Source: Pseudomonadota bacterium (GTDB taxonomy: Bacteria; Bdellovibrionota; UBA1018; CAIMNF01). Taken from it: 64,000 nt of DNA. The stretch lies in contig JAIXOQ010000007.1 of assembly GCA_027486675.1 (NCBI GenBank), positions 1-64,000 on the forward strand, read 5' to 3'. Every line of letters begins with the position of its first letter. Within the stretch, counting starts at the first letter, position 1. Below the pieces are notes generated by a model. It saw only the letters and a list, made by a program, of their open reading frames with translations, ran no database searches and was not told where the DNA came from. Positions 8,813 through 16,246 of the stretch are shown here, one piece after another. A program made the translations under genes and the position numbers.

Positions 8813-9613
8813 ATGTATAGAAGCCCTACTGCGCTTAAGACGAAATTAGCACTGATTGCGAGCACTCTTCTCGCTCCAGTTTCTTCTGTGTTTGCTTCAG
8901 ATGGAGTCGTTTTGAAATCAAACGACCTCGTAGGGATTTCCTTCTGGTTTATCTCGATGGCCCTCGTCGCTTCCACCGTTTTCTTTTTCATGGAATCGCT
9001 CAGAATGGCCGGAAAGTGGCGCACCTCGGTCGTCGCTTCAGGACTCGTCACACTCGTAGCAGCCGTTCACTATTTCTACATGCGTGACGTGTGGGTCGCG
9101 ACCGGAAGCACTCCTACGGTATATCGCTACATCGACTGGATCATCACAGTGCCTCTTCTCATGGCTGAGTTTTATCTGATTCTATCGGCAATTACGAAAG
9201 TACCAGGGGGTGTCTTCTGGCGCCTGATGATCGGCACCATCGCGATGCTCGTGTTTGGATTCGCGGGTGAGGCAGGCCTGCTCAACGTGACCGTTGCATT
9301 CATTCTCAGTATGCTGGGCTGGATCTACATTATTTACGAAGTATTTGCTGGCGAAGCTTCGAAGATCAGCGCAAGCAAAGCCACCCCTGGCGTTCAGTCC
9401 GCATTTAAAACAATGCGCCTGATCGTGACCTTTGGCTGGGCGATCTACCCAATTGGATATGTACTTGGATACTTGGTCGGAAACGACCCAACGGCGAGCG
9501 CAAATTCATTGAACCTGATCTACAACCTCGCAGACGTTGTCAACAAGATCGGATTCGGTTTGATCATCTGGGCTGTCGCTTCACGCGAAACAGAAGCATC
9601 GACAGGAAAATAA
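8813..9613 (+). CDS. Green-absorbing proteorhodopsin (light-driven proton pump)
   Basis: A 266-residue type I rhodopsin with signal-like N-terminus and seven hydrophobic helices. Helix C carries the proton acceptor Asp108 in RYIDW, the spectral-tuning position Leu116 (Leu means green absorption; Gln would mean blue) and the donor Glu119. His86 matches the His that pairs with the acceptor, and Lys245 in DVVNKIGFG is the retinal Schiff-base lysine. These match D97, L105, E108, H75 and K231 of the SAR86 protein. The frame is open from 8744, but AAAAGGA lies 9 nt before the ATG at 8813. Retinal comes from the divergent crt-blh operon. A rho-independent terminator follows at 9644. Confidence 0.97.
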   Translation: MYRSPTALKTKLALIASTLLAPVSSVFASDGVVLKSNDLVGISFWFISMALVASTVFFFMESLRMAGKWRTSVVASGLVTLVAAVHYFYMRDVWVATGSTPTVYRYIDWIITVPLLMAEFYLILSAITKVPGGVFWRLMIGTIAMLVFGFAGEAGLLNVTVAFILSMLGWIYIIYEVFAGEASKISASKATPGVQSAFKTMRLIVTFGWAIYPIGYVLGYLVGNDPTASANSLNLIYNLADVVNKIGFGLIIWAVASRETEASTGK

Positions 9614-9643
9614 TCATTCATTGATCTTGAGTGAGTCAACTCG

Positions 9644-9680
9644 AGCGCCCAAGGCATAAATAAATGTCTTGGGCGCTTTT
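9644..9680 (+). terminator. Rho-independent terminator after proteorhodopsin
   Basis: Arms 9644-9657 (AGCGCCCAAGGCAT) and 9664-9677 pair along 14 positions with a single G-T wobble and a short A/T loop, and are followed by T-rich sequence. It ends the proteorhodopsin transcript before the next gene at 9699. Confidence 0.85.
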
Positions 9681-9698
9681 CATTTAGAGTATTCATGC

Positions 9699-10424
9699 AT
9701 GAAAAACTTTCGTACTCATCTAGGCGTTTTAACTCTCCTGCTGCCTATGAGCCTCTGGGCAAATACTCTCGTTTTTGAAGGGGGTGTGCTCACCTCACAG
9801 AAAATCGAAGTTTCGAGTGGTACGAGCGGGAACGCCACATCCGGCTGGAACCCAAGCGCTGTGCCCACGGTGCGGGCGGAATACTGGATGAACAACCCTG
9901 ATAGCTTTGACTTCGGGTTAACGCTCTCTCCCCTTATTTTTAATGTTTCTGACAAACTGACTGACGACATCACTGTCTCTGGTGTGACTTTACCGAAAGG
10001 GACCTTCACGGGATTTAATTTCCAGTTTCATAATCTTCGTCTGTCAGGAAATTACCCGTTGCTGGGTTGGGATGGAGGAAAATCAAACCTACGGTTGGGA
10101 GTGACGGGGCTTTTCAACTATGCACGATTCACATTCACCTCTCAGAATTCGAAGGCAATCGAGAACGACTTTCTTTTCGTCCCAATCCTTAGAGTCGACC
10201 TGACACAAGATATCGGCAGTGATCGCGCATTCGTCATTCACGGGGATTTTTTGCCGCTTTCGACTGCTCTGGATTCCGGCTTCTTTGATTTTTTCATCGG
10301 CTTACGCTTTGAGAGATTCGAACCGGGTCTTCGTTTCTTCTGGGGCGGGTTTCGGGGTAAGAACTCACCACAGACGAGTAACGCTACGTTCTTTTCCTCT
10401 ATGACGATTCGTGTGCTCTTTTAG
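9699..10424 (+). CDS. Exported beta-barrel-like protein, unknown function
   Basis: Starting at the second in-frame ATG (9699) gives 241 residues with a clear signal peptide ending in LWA. The mature part has alternating hydrophobic/polar strands, many aromatic residues, and a terminal aromatic-rich strand ending in RVLF, all usual for an outer-membrane barrel of about eight to ten strands. No family recognised. It follows the proteorhodopsin terminator, so it probably has its own promoter in or just after the hairpin. Starting at 9669 would place ten residues before the signal peptide, so that was not chosen. Confidence 0.7.
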   Translation: MKNFRTHLGVLTLLLPMSLWANTLVFEGGVLTSQKIEVSSGTSGNATSGWNPSAVPTVRAEYWMNNPDSFDFGLTLSPLIFNVSDKLTDDITVSGVTLPKGTFTGFNFQFHNLRLSGNYPLLGWDGGKSNLRLGVTGLFNYARFTFTSQNSKAIENDFLFVPILRVDLTQDIGSDRAFVIHGDFLPLSTALDSGFFDFFIGLRFERFEPGLRFFWGGFRGKNSPQTSNATFFSSMTIRVLF

Positions 10425-10545
10425 AATGAGGCACTTAGTCCCCGAAGCACGGCACTTTGCCTCAAGCATTTAGCCCCTAGATCGCTAAAACCGCGATTCA
10501 CTCGTGGCTCAGCAATTGCAGTCACTCAAACCAGAGGACCCACTT

Positions 10546-10827
10546 ATGTCACATAAATTTTTTATAGTTGCTTTATTCGCCCTTCTCACTGCGGACCAAA
10601 CCTTTAATCTCCCGAACACTCATGCTGATGAGTCCATTGGGGACAAAGTCGCCAACCAGAGCGGAGATGCGGCAACAAACACCAAAAAGGCGCTCCGCAA
10701 AGCGCGCAGAAAAGTCCGGGATGGAACCGGCAATCACAGCACGATGAAAGACGCCGAAGACGTCTCAAATAACGTAAGTGACGAAGTATCAAACGGCGCA
10801 AAGAAGATCAGACGAAAAGTGAACTAG
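10546..10827 (+). CDS. Small exported lysine/arginine-rich protein
   Basis: A 93-residue protein with signal peptide (about 1-22) followed by a hydrophilic region with two repeats of a basic stretch (KKALRKARRKVRDG and KKIRRKVN). AGAGGA at 10533-10538 supports the ATG at 10546 rather than the upstream GTG at 10504. Resembles the small, low-complexity periplasmic proteins common in this type of genome; no domain recognised. Upstream (10425-10545) there is only a weak TGAGGCA/TGCCTCA hairpin without a T tract. Confidence 0.6.
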   Translation: MSHKFFIVALFALLTADQTFNLPNTHADESIGDKVANQSGDAATNTKKALRKARRKVRDGTGNHSTMKDAEDVSNNVSDEVSNGAKKIRRKVN

Positions 10828-10834
10828 GCGTGAG

Positions 10835-10854
10835 AAGGCTCCTAGAGGCCTTTT
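10835..10854 (+). terminator. Short terminator-like hairpin
   Basis: AAGGCTC-cta-GAGGCCTT pairs with one bulged base and runs into TTTT. It sits 8 bp past the stop of the small exported protein. The stem is short, so termination is likely but inefficient. Confidence 0.45.
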
Positions 10855-10965
10855 GCCGATCCGCCATTGGCGCAATTGTCTAAGACATACTCAACGTCCG
10901 CTTGGCATGAATGCGCACAGTTTATTAATTGAATTTTTTACGTAAATAAACGAATGTGAGGCGTC

Positions 10966-12153
10966 ATGTGTGTAAGCGCCTTCACCGGAACAATGGCAAC
11001 CCTGCTCATCGGCGCAACCCTTTCTGCTCCTGCGTATTCCGGTCATTGCGACGAAGTGGCGAGTCATGGAACCCCCCGTCCGACGTCCCTAGGCATTCAG
11101 GTTTCAGAAGAGTTCTACGCTCTCCCGATCATCCGAAGGCTCCGCGCAGATCATCCGGACTTTATCCCTTCACCTGAGATCAACAACAATGACCCGATCA
11201 CGGCGCACTCTTGGGCCGAGAACGATCCATCGGTCCGCTGGCTGATTTCGCCTTTGCGCCAACTGCGACCCTGGATCATTTCGGAATCACGTCATACAAA
11301 AGAAGCCTTCAATCTATACAGCCTTCCTCAGGCACATTCGCTCGTGATTGCGCACATGGACTACCTCATGAGCTATGCAAAGAAGAATCACCCACACCTC
11401 TATCCTGGCATCCAAAGGATGACTGCACTGCACTACATGAATCTTGAAAAGCACTACGAAGCAATTCTTAGAAACTGTACCAATCGCGCCGATGAAATTA
11501 TGCATTACATGAACCGGATCAAAGGCTACGAAGGAGAGGTTCGAGCCTTAATCGAGCTTCCCAATGTTTTAGATGTTTCGTTTCGCTTGAATGCCGGATC
11601 TGCAACAGCACGCTCTAAGAAGGAGGCAAAAGAGTTTTTTGAACAGGTGGCTACCCGGATCAATCACAACTTGCATAGAGTCTTACAGAACAAGGCACGT
11701 TTTGCTCAAGATTTCCCAGTGCTCTACAAACGAGTCGAATCACTGCCATTGATCGGCAACAAGGAGGCTATTTTACGAAGTCGAATCTTAGGCGAAAAGG
11801 AGTTTGATATCCTCTACCTTCATAATGGCGAGCTCTCAATCGCCGAAGTGAAGAATTTGAGCCAGACACTTGACCTAGAGACCTACAAACCGGATGTCAG
11901 CTCCTTCAGCGAAGGAAATGCACGTAAAGGGATGGAACTGAATACCTTAGATAGCGTTTTTAGAGAATTCGTAGAGATACAAAAACTGACTCTTCACCCA
12001 GTTCAACCCGACAAGCCTCTTTTTAATGTGGCTGGATACTTTCCCAACTCCGTTGAGCCTCCACTCATCGCTGTCATGAACAACCAGGGCATTGTCGTCA
12101 TTTCCAGAAAAATTCCGGTCGTCTCGAAGTCAGGAGCAAGCAATAACCACTAG
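10966..12153 (+). CDS. Exported PD-(D/E)XK nuclease-like protein, copy 1
   Basis: A 395-residue protein with a Sec signal peptide (about 1-25). A helical middle region leads into a nuclease-like core: Glu191 in GYEGEVRAL, Asp281 in EKEFDILY, and Glu294-x-Lys296 in IAEVKN. The spacing E, D, 12 residues, ExK is that of the PD-(D/E)XK fold. A later helix (FREFVEIQKL) and a GYFPNS motif are shared with the next gene. GAGG lies 4 nt before the ATG. The core looks catalytically intact, so DNA or RNA cleavage outside the cytoplasm is a reasonable guess. Not recognised as a named family. Confidence 0.6.
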   Translation: MCVSAFTGTMATLLIGATLSAPAYSGHCDEVASHGTPRPTSLGIQVSEEFYALPIIRRLRADHPDFIPSPEINNNDPITAHSWAENDPSVRWLISPLRQLRPWIISESRHTKEAFNLYSLPQAHSLVIAHMDYLMSYAKKNHPHLYPGIQRMTALHYMNLEKHYEAILRNCTNRADEIMHYMNRIKGYEGEVRALIELPNVLDVSFRLNAGSATARSKKEAKEFFEQVATRINHNLHRVLQNKARFAQDFPVLYKRVESLPLIGNKEAILRSRILGEKEFDILYLHNGELSIAEVKNLSQTLDLETYKPDVSSFSEGNARKGMELNTLDSVFREFVEIQKLTLHPVQPDKPLFNVAGYFPNSVEPPLIAVMNNQGIVVISRKIPVVSKSGASNNH

Positions 12154-12325
12154 ATTCTAACGTGCGACCTTAAACGGCGAATAAGTTTTGTGTTTAATGA
12201 ATGAGGGGTCTCTCCCCGGGATGGGCTAGATGATATCTCCGCTCTTGAATGGAGACGTAAATTCACCGGGAACAAGTTCTAAGTAGGATTTTTCTATCTG
12301 ACCGAGCAACATTCCGGAATTAGCA

Positions 12326-13237
12326 TTGGCCCCCGGATCCTGGGGCGCACAAGATCCATCCCTTTTGTGGCTTTCAAAGGCACTCGATGATGCAAAGGAC
12401 GCATTCATCCGTCAGCAGGAAGAAAATGGAACGATTACACAGGCCTCCGCCTTGGCGCTGGTCGATTTCGCTATCGCTCATTGCCAGTATCTTGAGAGCT
12501 ATGTGCACCACTATCACAAACCGTACTTGGCTTCGGCCCGCCGTATGGTTGCGCACTACCGGAGTTTATTTCAAGGAGCGCGAGCGCGCGCACAGTCCCA
12601 ACAAAGGCATTTAGATAAATTCATTAGTGCCATGATGCCAAGCCTCTCTGGCTACAGAGGTGAACTTCTATCTTTGACTGAGCTCCCCCATATCCGCATT
12701 TTTGGCTTTCACTTTGACGATGTGATCGGTACCACACAGCAATCCTTGCTTCGAGAGACCAAAGACTTCCATCAAAAAATTCTGGCAGCTCTTCCGAGTC
12801 GACTCAAACAAGCATCGGACCAAGCATTCTTTGACGTTCAATACCCCTGGCTTTCTTATGTGGTTCGCAATGAGTTATCGAAGCAAGATCGATTCGAGAA
12901 GCTTCTTCACTGGATCACACATGAGAAAGAGTTTGATTTTCTGTTAAGGTCCGACGGTCGCTATGTTATTATTGAAGTCAAGAATCGTAAAGATAGAGTT
13001 GGGGTCAAAGATTTAACCCACCCCCGAAAGAGAAGCCGAGGCGTTCGAACTAAATCCATGTTGCAGCAGTTTGACGAGTTGGTTGAAATTCAAATGCTGC
13101 TTGCGGGGGGTCCTTGGCCGAACGGTAAGGCGCCCTTTGGAGTTGCAGCCTATTTTCCAAACTCGATCAGCCTCGAGGCGGAAGCGTTGCTTAAAAGACA
13201 TGGAATAAGCGTAATCCCATCCTCGGTAGTAGAATAA
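12326..13237 (+). CDS. PD-(D/E)XK nuclease-like protein, copy 2, probably 5'-truncated
   Basis: This 303-codon frame is a diverged paralogue of the preceding gene. Shared landmarks in the same order are SWGAQDPSLLWL, GYRGELLSLTELP (Glu113), HEKEFDFL (Asp204), IIEVKN (Glu217, Lys219), ELVEIQML and AAYFPNS. The acid-to-ExK spacing is identical to copy 1. It lacks the signal peptide. The only usual start is a TTG at 12326 with no Shine-Dalgarno. Similarity seems to continue upstream to a TGA at 12299-12301, and the same frame holds a TAG at 12284 and an ATG at 12230. Either the 5' end has decayed or a cytoplasmic version survives; the long intact frame argues against a very old pseudogene. Confidence 0.5.
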   Translation: MAPGSWGAQDPSLLWLSKALDDAKDAFIRQQEENGTITQASALALVDFAIAHCQYLESYVHHYHKPYLASARRMVAHYRSLFQGARARAQSQQRHLDKFISAMMPSLSGYRGELLSLTELPHIRIFGFHFDDVIGTTQQSLLRETKDFHQKILAALPSRLKQASDQAFFDVQYPWLSYVVRNELSKQDRFEKLLHWITHEKEFDFLLRSDGRYVIIEVKNRKDRVGVKDLTHPRKRSRGVRTKSMLQQFDELVEIQMLLAGGPWPNGKAPFGVAAYFPNSISLEAEALLKRHGISVIPSSVVE

Positions 13238-13243
13238 TGATGC

Positions 13244-13921
13244 ATGGGCATGAAGAATAGCTCTTGGATCATCAAACAACGCTGGGTTTCACTGGTCTTC
13301 CTGCACTCACGCGTTCCAGTTCAGCTTTTGCAAGATCATTGCCCATTTGAGCTCGATCTTTTTGAAGGAAATGCGATCGTCTCCACCGTTCCATTTCGTA
13401 TGAATGCGATCCGATTTCCATTTACGCCGACAGTGCCCTACCTTTCAAACTTAAATGAACTCAACCTACGAACCTACGTCAAATACAAGGGTCGAAGCGG
13501 CATCTACTTCTTCACACTCGATAGCGACTCAATCCTCGGGACCTGGGTCGCCCAAAAGTTCTTTCACCTCCCCTATCGATATGGTGAAATCCGGCTTCAG
13601 GATGATGGCCTCGACTATAGGGTCAAAAGCAAGGTGGATCAAAGAAGTCTCAGTCTCTCCGGAAAGATTGGCGCGGGAAGAGCGAAAACTCCTTTAGAAC
13701 AGTGGGCACTCGAGCGGTACAGCCTATTTACAACTGAAGGGCCGCGCGTTTACAGAGGGGATGTCATTCATGAACCCTGGAACGTAAAAGACTTTACGCT
13801 CACGAATGCTGCCGGAAATTTCACCTCACTCATCCCTGTACCGATTCACTTGGGTGAGGCTGAAACAACCTATTCTGAGGCTCTAGATGTTCGTTTCATG
13901 CCATTTCAGAGGTGTGAATGA
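13244..13921 (+). CDS. DUF2071 (YqjF-like) family protein
   Basis: A 225-residue protein of the DUF2071 group, related in fold to acetoacetate decarboxylase. Family landmarks are the N-terminal RWVSLVFLHSRVP, FPFTPTVPYLSNLNELNLRTYVKYKGRSGIYFF in the middle, and LPYRYGEI near 105. Biochemical role is not known. Its stop overlaps the next ATG (ATGA), and the third gene overlaps the second, so the three form one coupled unit. DUF2071 genes are often found near photolyases and SOUL proteins, as here. Confidence 0.8.
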   Translation: MGMKNSSWIIKQRWVSLVFLHSRVPVQLLQDHCPFELDLFEGNAIVSTVPFRMNAIRFPFTPTVPYLSNLNELNLRTYVKYKGRSGIYFFTLDSDSILGTWVAQKFFHLPYRYGEIRLQDDGLDYRVKSKVDQRSLSLSGKIGAGRAKTPLEQWALERYSLFTTEGPRVYRGDVIHEPWNVKDFTLTNAAGNFTSLIPVPIHLGEAETTYSEALDVRFMPFQRCE

Positions 13922-14340
13922 ACACGACTCTGATCTTGTGGGCCCCCCAGCTTGAGCGAGCCATTTGCCACTATCTGACAGCCGTGATCTTAGTGATGCA
14001 GTTCACACACTATCAGTGTTTTCCACTCATTGAGAGGTCACAATTCCAGGCATTCCATAAACAACATACATCCGCTTTAGGATGGATCGCGGGCCTCCCA
14101 ATGGTTGTGGACCTCCTCCTAGCTTCGCTCATGGCCTTACATACAAGAGATACACTGTGGCTCATCAACTTAAGCCTCGTCGCAGGACTTTGGCTTGTGA
14201 CTTTCTTCGCAAGCGTACCTGCACACAATCAGCTTACACTGGGGTATGACCAAAAGAATTGGAAGCGACTCATGAAATCGAATGGAATCAGAGTCGTGCT
14301 CTGCGTTTTAAGAAGCTCAATTCTGGTGGTCAATGTTTAA
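13918..14340 (+). CDS. Four-helix membrane protein, DUF1772-like
   Basis: A 140-residue integral membrane protein with about four hydrophobic segments. The tail SVPAHNQLTLGYDQKNWKRLM followed by a short helix resembles the DUF1772/anthrone-oxygenase-like group, but the match is only by eye. The ATG overlaps the DUF2071 stop and the stop overlaps the SOUL gene start by 8 nt. Conserved placement between these two suggests a shared light- or haem-related role. Confidence 0.6.
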   Translation: MNTTLILWAPQLERAICHYLTAVILVMQFTHYQCFPLIERSQFQAFHKQHTSALGWIAGLPMVVDLLLASLMALHTRDTLWLINLSLVAGLWLVTFFASVPAHNQLTLGYDQKNWKRLMKSNGIRVVLCVLRSSILVVNV

Positions 14341-14950
14341 TCTCATCCTATTCACCCTCTTTTCCCAAGGAACAGCCATGGCAACCGAAGAACCCACCTT
14401 TACGGTGGAATCAAAATCAGAGAACTATGAAATCAGGAAATATCCAAAGATCGTCGTAGCAGAGACTGTGATTGAGGGAGATTTTGAATCCTCCGGGGGC
14501 AAGGCCTTTAAGATCCTTGCCGGATACATCTTTGGAGATAATCGTGCCCGCACCAAGATCGACATGACTGCTCCTGTCATATCGCAAGCCACATCTGAGA
14601 AGATCGCAATGACTGCACCGGTGATCCAGACCAAGAACGCAAGTGGCTACGCCTATCAATTCACAATGCCAAAGCCATATACTCTTGAAACATTGCCTAA
14701 GCCGAATGACAAAAGAGTAGTCTTAAAAGAGATTCCAGAACGCCGGATAGCTGTTCACTCTTATTCAGGCTCGTGGTCTGAAGAGCACTTCAAAGAAGAG
14801 CTCTCGGCATTTCAAACAGCGCTGAAGGTGGATAAAATCGAAACACAAGGCGATCCTATCTTTTCTAGATACAACTCCCCGTTTCAACTTTGGTTTCTGC
14901 GCAGAAACGAAATTTGGCTCGAGCTATCTGGGAAAGCTCCTTCCCCTTAG
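14333..14950 (+). CDS. SOUL haem-binding family protein
   Basis: A 205-residue protein with a probable signal peptide (first 17 residues, ending TAMA) followed by a complete SOUL domain. Typical segments are YEIRKYPKIVVAET, RTKIDMTAPVI near residue 80, KIAMTAPVI and FTMPKPYTLETLP. SOUL proteins bind haem or other tetrapyrroles. Sitting next to two photolyases and an exported catalase-peroxidase, it may handle haem or photosensitising tetrapyrroles in the periplasm; that role is inference. It converges on the CRY-DASH gene with 13 bp between stops. Confidence 0.88.
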   Translation: MFNLILFTLFSQGTAMATEEPTFTVESKSENYEIRKYPKIVVAETVIEGDFESSGGKAFKILAGYIFGDNRARTKIDMTAPVISQATSEKIAMTAPVIQTKNASGYAYQFTMPKPYTLETLPKPNDKRVVLKEIPERRIAVHSYSGSWSEEHFKEELSAFQTALKVDKIETQGDPIFSRYNSPFQLWFLRRNEIWLELSGKAPSP

Positions 14951-14963
14951 AGGATCTTTCTTT

Positions 14964-16199
14964 CTAGCGAGACCACTTCCTTTGATACTCGCCATCGGGA
15001 TCATAGATAGACGCTTGTTTGACCGTGTTAAAGACCCTATTCCTCGGATCCTGCCCCACGCCGGCAAGATAAGACCAGTTCCCCCAGTTGCTGGACGCAT
15101 CGTAGTCAATGAGTTGCTGCTCAAAATACTGAGCTCCAAGCCGCCAGTCGACCCCAAGGGTCTTAGCAAGATAGCTCGCGACATTCTGCCGGCCCCGATT
15201 GGACATCCAGCCCGTGGCATTGAGTTCCCGCATATTGGCATTCACAAAAGAATCATTGGTTTCGCCGACACTCCATCTTTCAAATTCCCGGCTCAGGATA
15301 GGTGGCGGATTCAATCCACCAAAGATTTTAACTCCCGACTTTTCGGCGATGAACTTGAAATAATCGCGCCAGAGTAATTCAAAGAAGAGCCAATAAGTCG
15401 ATTCGTTACTCATCCGCTCCCTCTCATAGCGCTGCAGCTCGAAGTAGACCCGTCTTGGCGATAGAGAACCTGCGGCAAGATAGGGGGAGAGCTTGCTTGA
15501 GTCCTCCCAATCCAGGAGACCATTGCGAGTCTCCTTGTAGGTTTGGATCCGGTTTGATCCCCAAAGGTAGGACTCAAGACGCTTTAATGCCTCCGCTTCA
15601 CCTGCACGAATTTTTTCATTCTGAAATCCCCTACTGATCAAGGATCTTATCTCTGCGGTAACATCGAGGGATTCAATATCACCCTCAATAGGAAATGGAT
15701 GAGGAAGCGTTTTCGGCGCGGGTGACTCTAAACGCACCTCAAGACTTGCCTCAACTTTCTTTCGAAACTGCGTGAATACCTCAGGCAAGTCCTTAAGCGG
15801 AAAGGACAAATCATCCCTGTGAAGGAGCGTATTTTGGGGACCAAAAGGTCTAATCCGACCGCCAAGCTGCTTTGTCAGCAAGCTCTCCTCCCTTTTCTCC
15901 TCGGTCATCTGTGATGCCGAAAAATACACTCGATCTACCTTCGAACTCTGGACAAGATTGGGTAGGAAGGTTGCCGCCGACTGATGTTGAACCAAAACTA
16001 TTGTCCCAAGCGTCTCCAGCTGTTTCTTAAATTCATCTAAAGACTGAAGTAGAAAAAGCTTACGAAATCCGCCTGCTCTTAAAAAGGATGGCGTAGGACA
16101 CCAAACAATGATCCCTTCCTGGGAATGCTGACCAAACTCAAAAAGAGTTTGATTGTCATGAATCCGCAAGTCATCACGCACCCAATAGATCGCTCTCAT
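14964..16199 (-). CDS. CRY-DASH cryptochrome/photolyase
   Basis: A 411-residue member of the CRY-DASH branch of the photolyase family, which repairs cyclobutane pyrimidine dimers mainly in single-stranded DNA. The N-terminal antenna domain opens with IYWVRDDLRIHDN. The C-terminal FAD domain has TGWMSNRGRQNVASYLA, DYDASSNWGNW and the GVGQDPRNRVFNTVKQ block, all diagnostic for DASH. The ATG at 16199 is preceded by AAGGAAG; a start ten codons upstream is possible but lacks a site. It is divergent from the second photolyase with 47 bp between start codons, so the two share a promoter region. Confidence 0.93.
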   Translation of the reverse strand: MRAIYWVRDDLRIHDNQTLFEFGQHSQEGIIVWCPTPSFLRAGGFRKLFLLQSLDEFKKQLETLGTIVLVQHQSAATFLPNLVQSSKVDRVYFSASQMTEEKREESLLTKQLGGRIRPFGPQNTLLHRDDLSFPLKDLPEVFTQFRKKVEASLEVRLESPAPKTLPHPFPIEGDIESLDVTAEIRSLISRGFQNEKIRAGEAEALKRLESYLWGSNRIQTYKETRNGLLDWEDSSKLSPYLAAGSLSPRRVYFELQRYERERMSNESTYWLFFELLWRDYFKFIAEKSGVKIFGGLNPPPILSREFERWSVGETNDSFVNANMRELNATGWMSNRGRQNVASYLAKTLGVDWRLGAQYFEQQLIDYDASSNWGNWSYLAGVGQDPRNRVFNTVKQASIYDPDGEYQRKWSR

Positions 16200-16246
16200 C
16201 TCATTTCTTCCTTTTCTGATCTTAAACAAGCCATAGAATCAAAGTC

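Noticed and set aside
8698-9051. Open minus-strand frame opposite the start of the proteorhodopsin gene
   Set aside because: It is a shadow of a strong rhodopsin gene on the other strand and has no start signal or family match.
10426-10468. GAGGCA/TGCCTC hairpin as a terminator for the barrel-like gene at 9699
   Set aside because: The loop is over 20 nt and no T tract follows, so it was not listed as a terminator.
12226-12408. 60-codon minus-strand frame over the gap before the second nuclease-like gene
   Set aside because: No Shine-Dalgarno, no family match; it lies over the likely decayed 5' end of the plus-strand gene.
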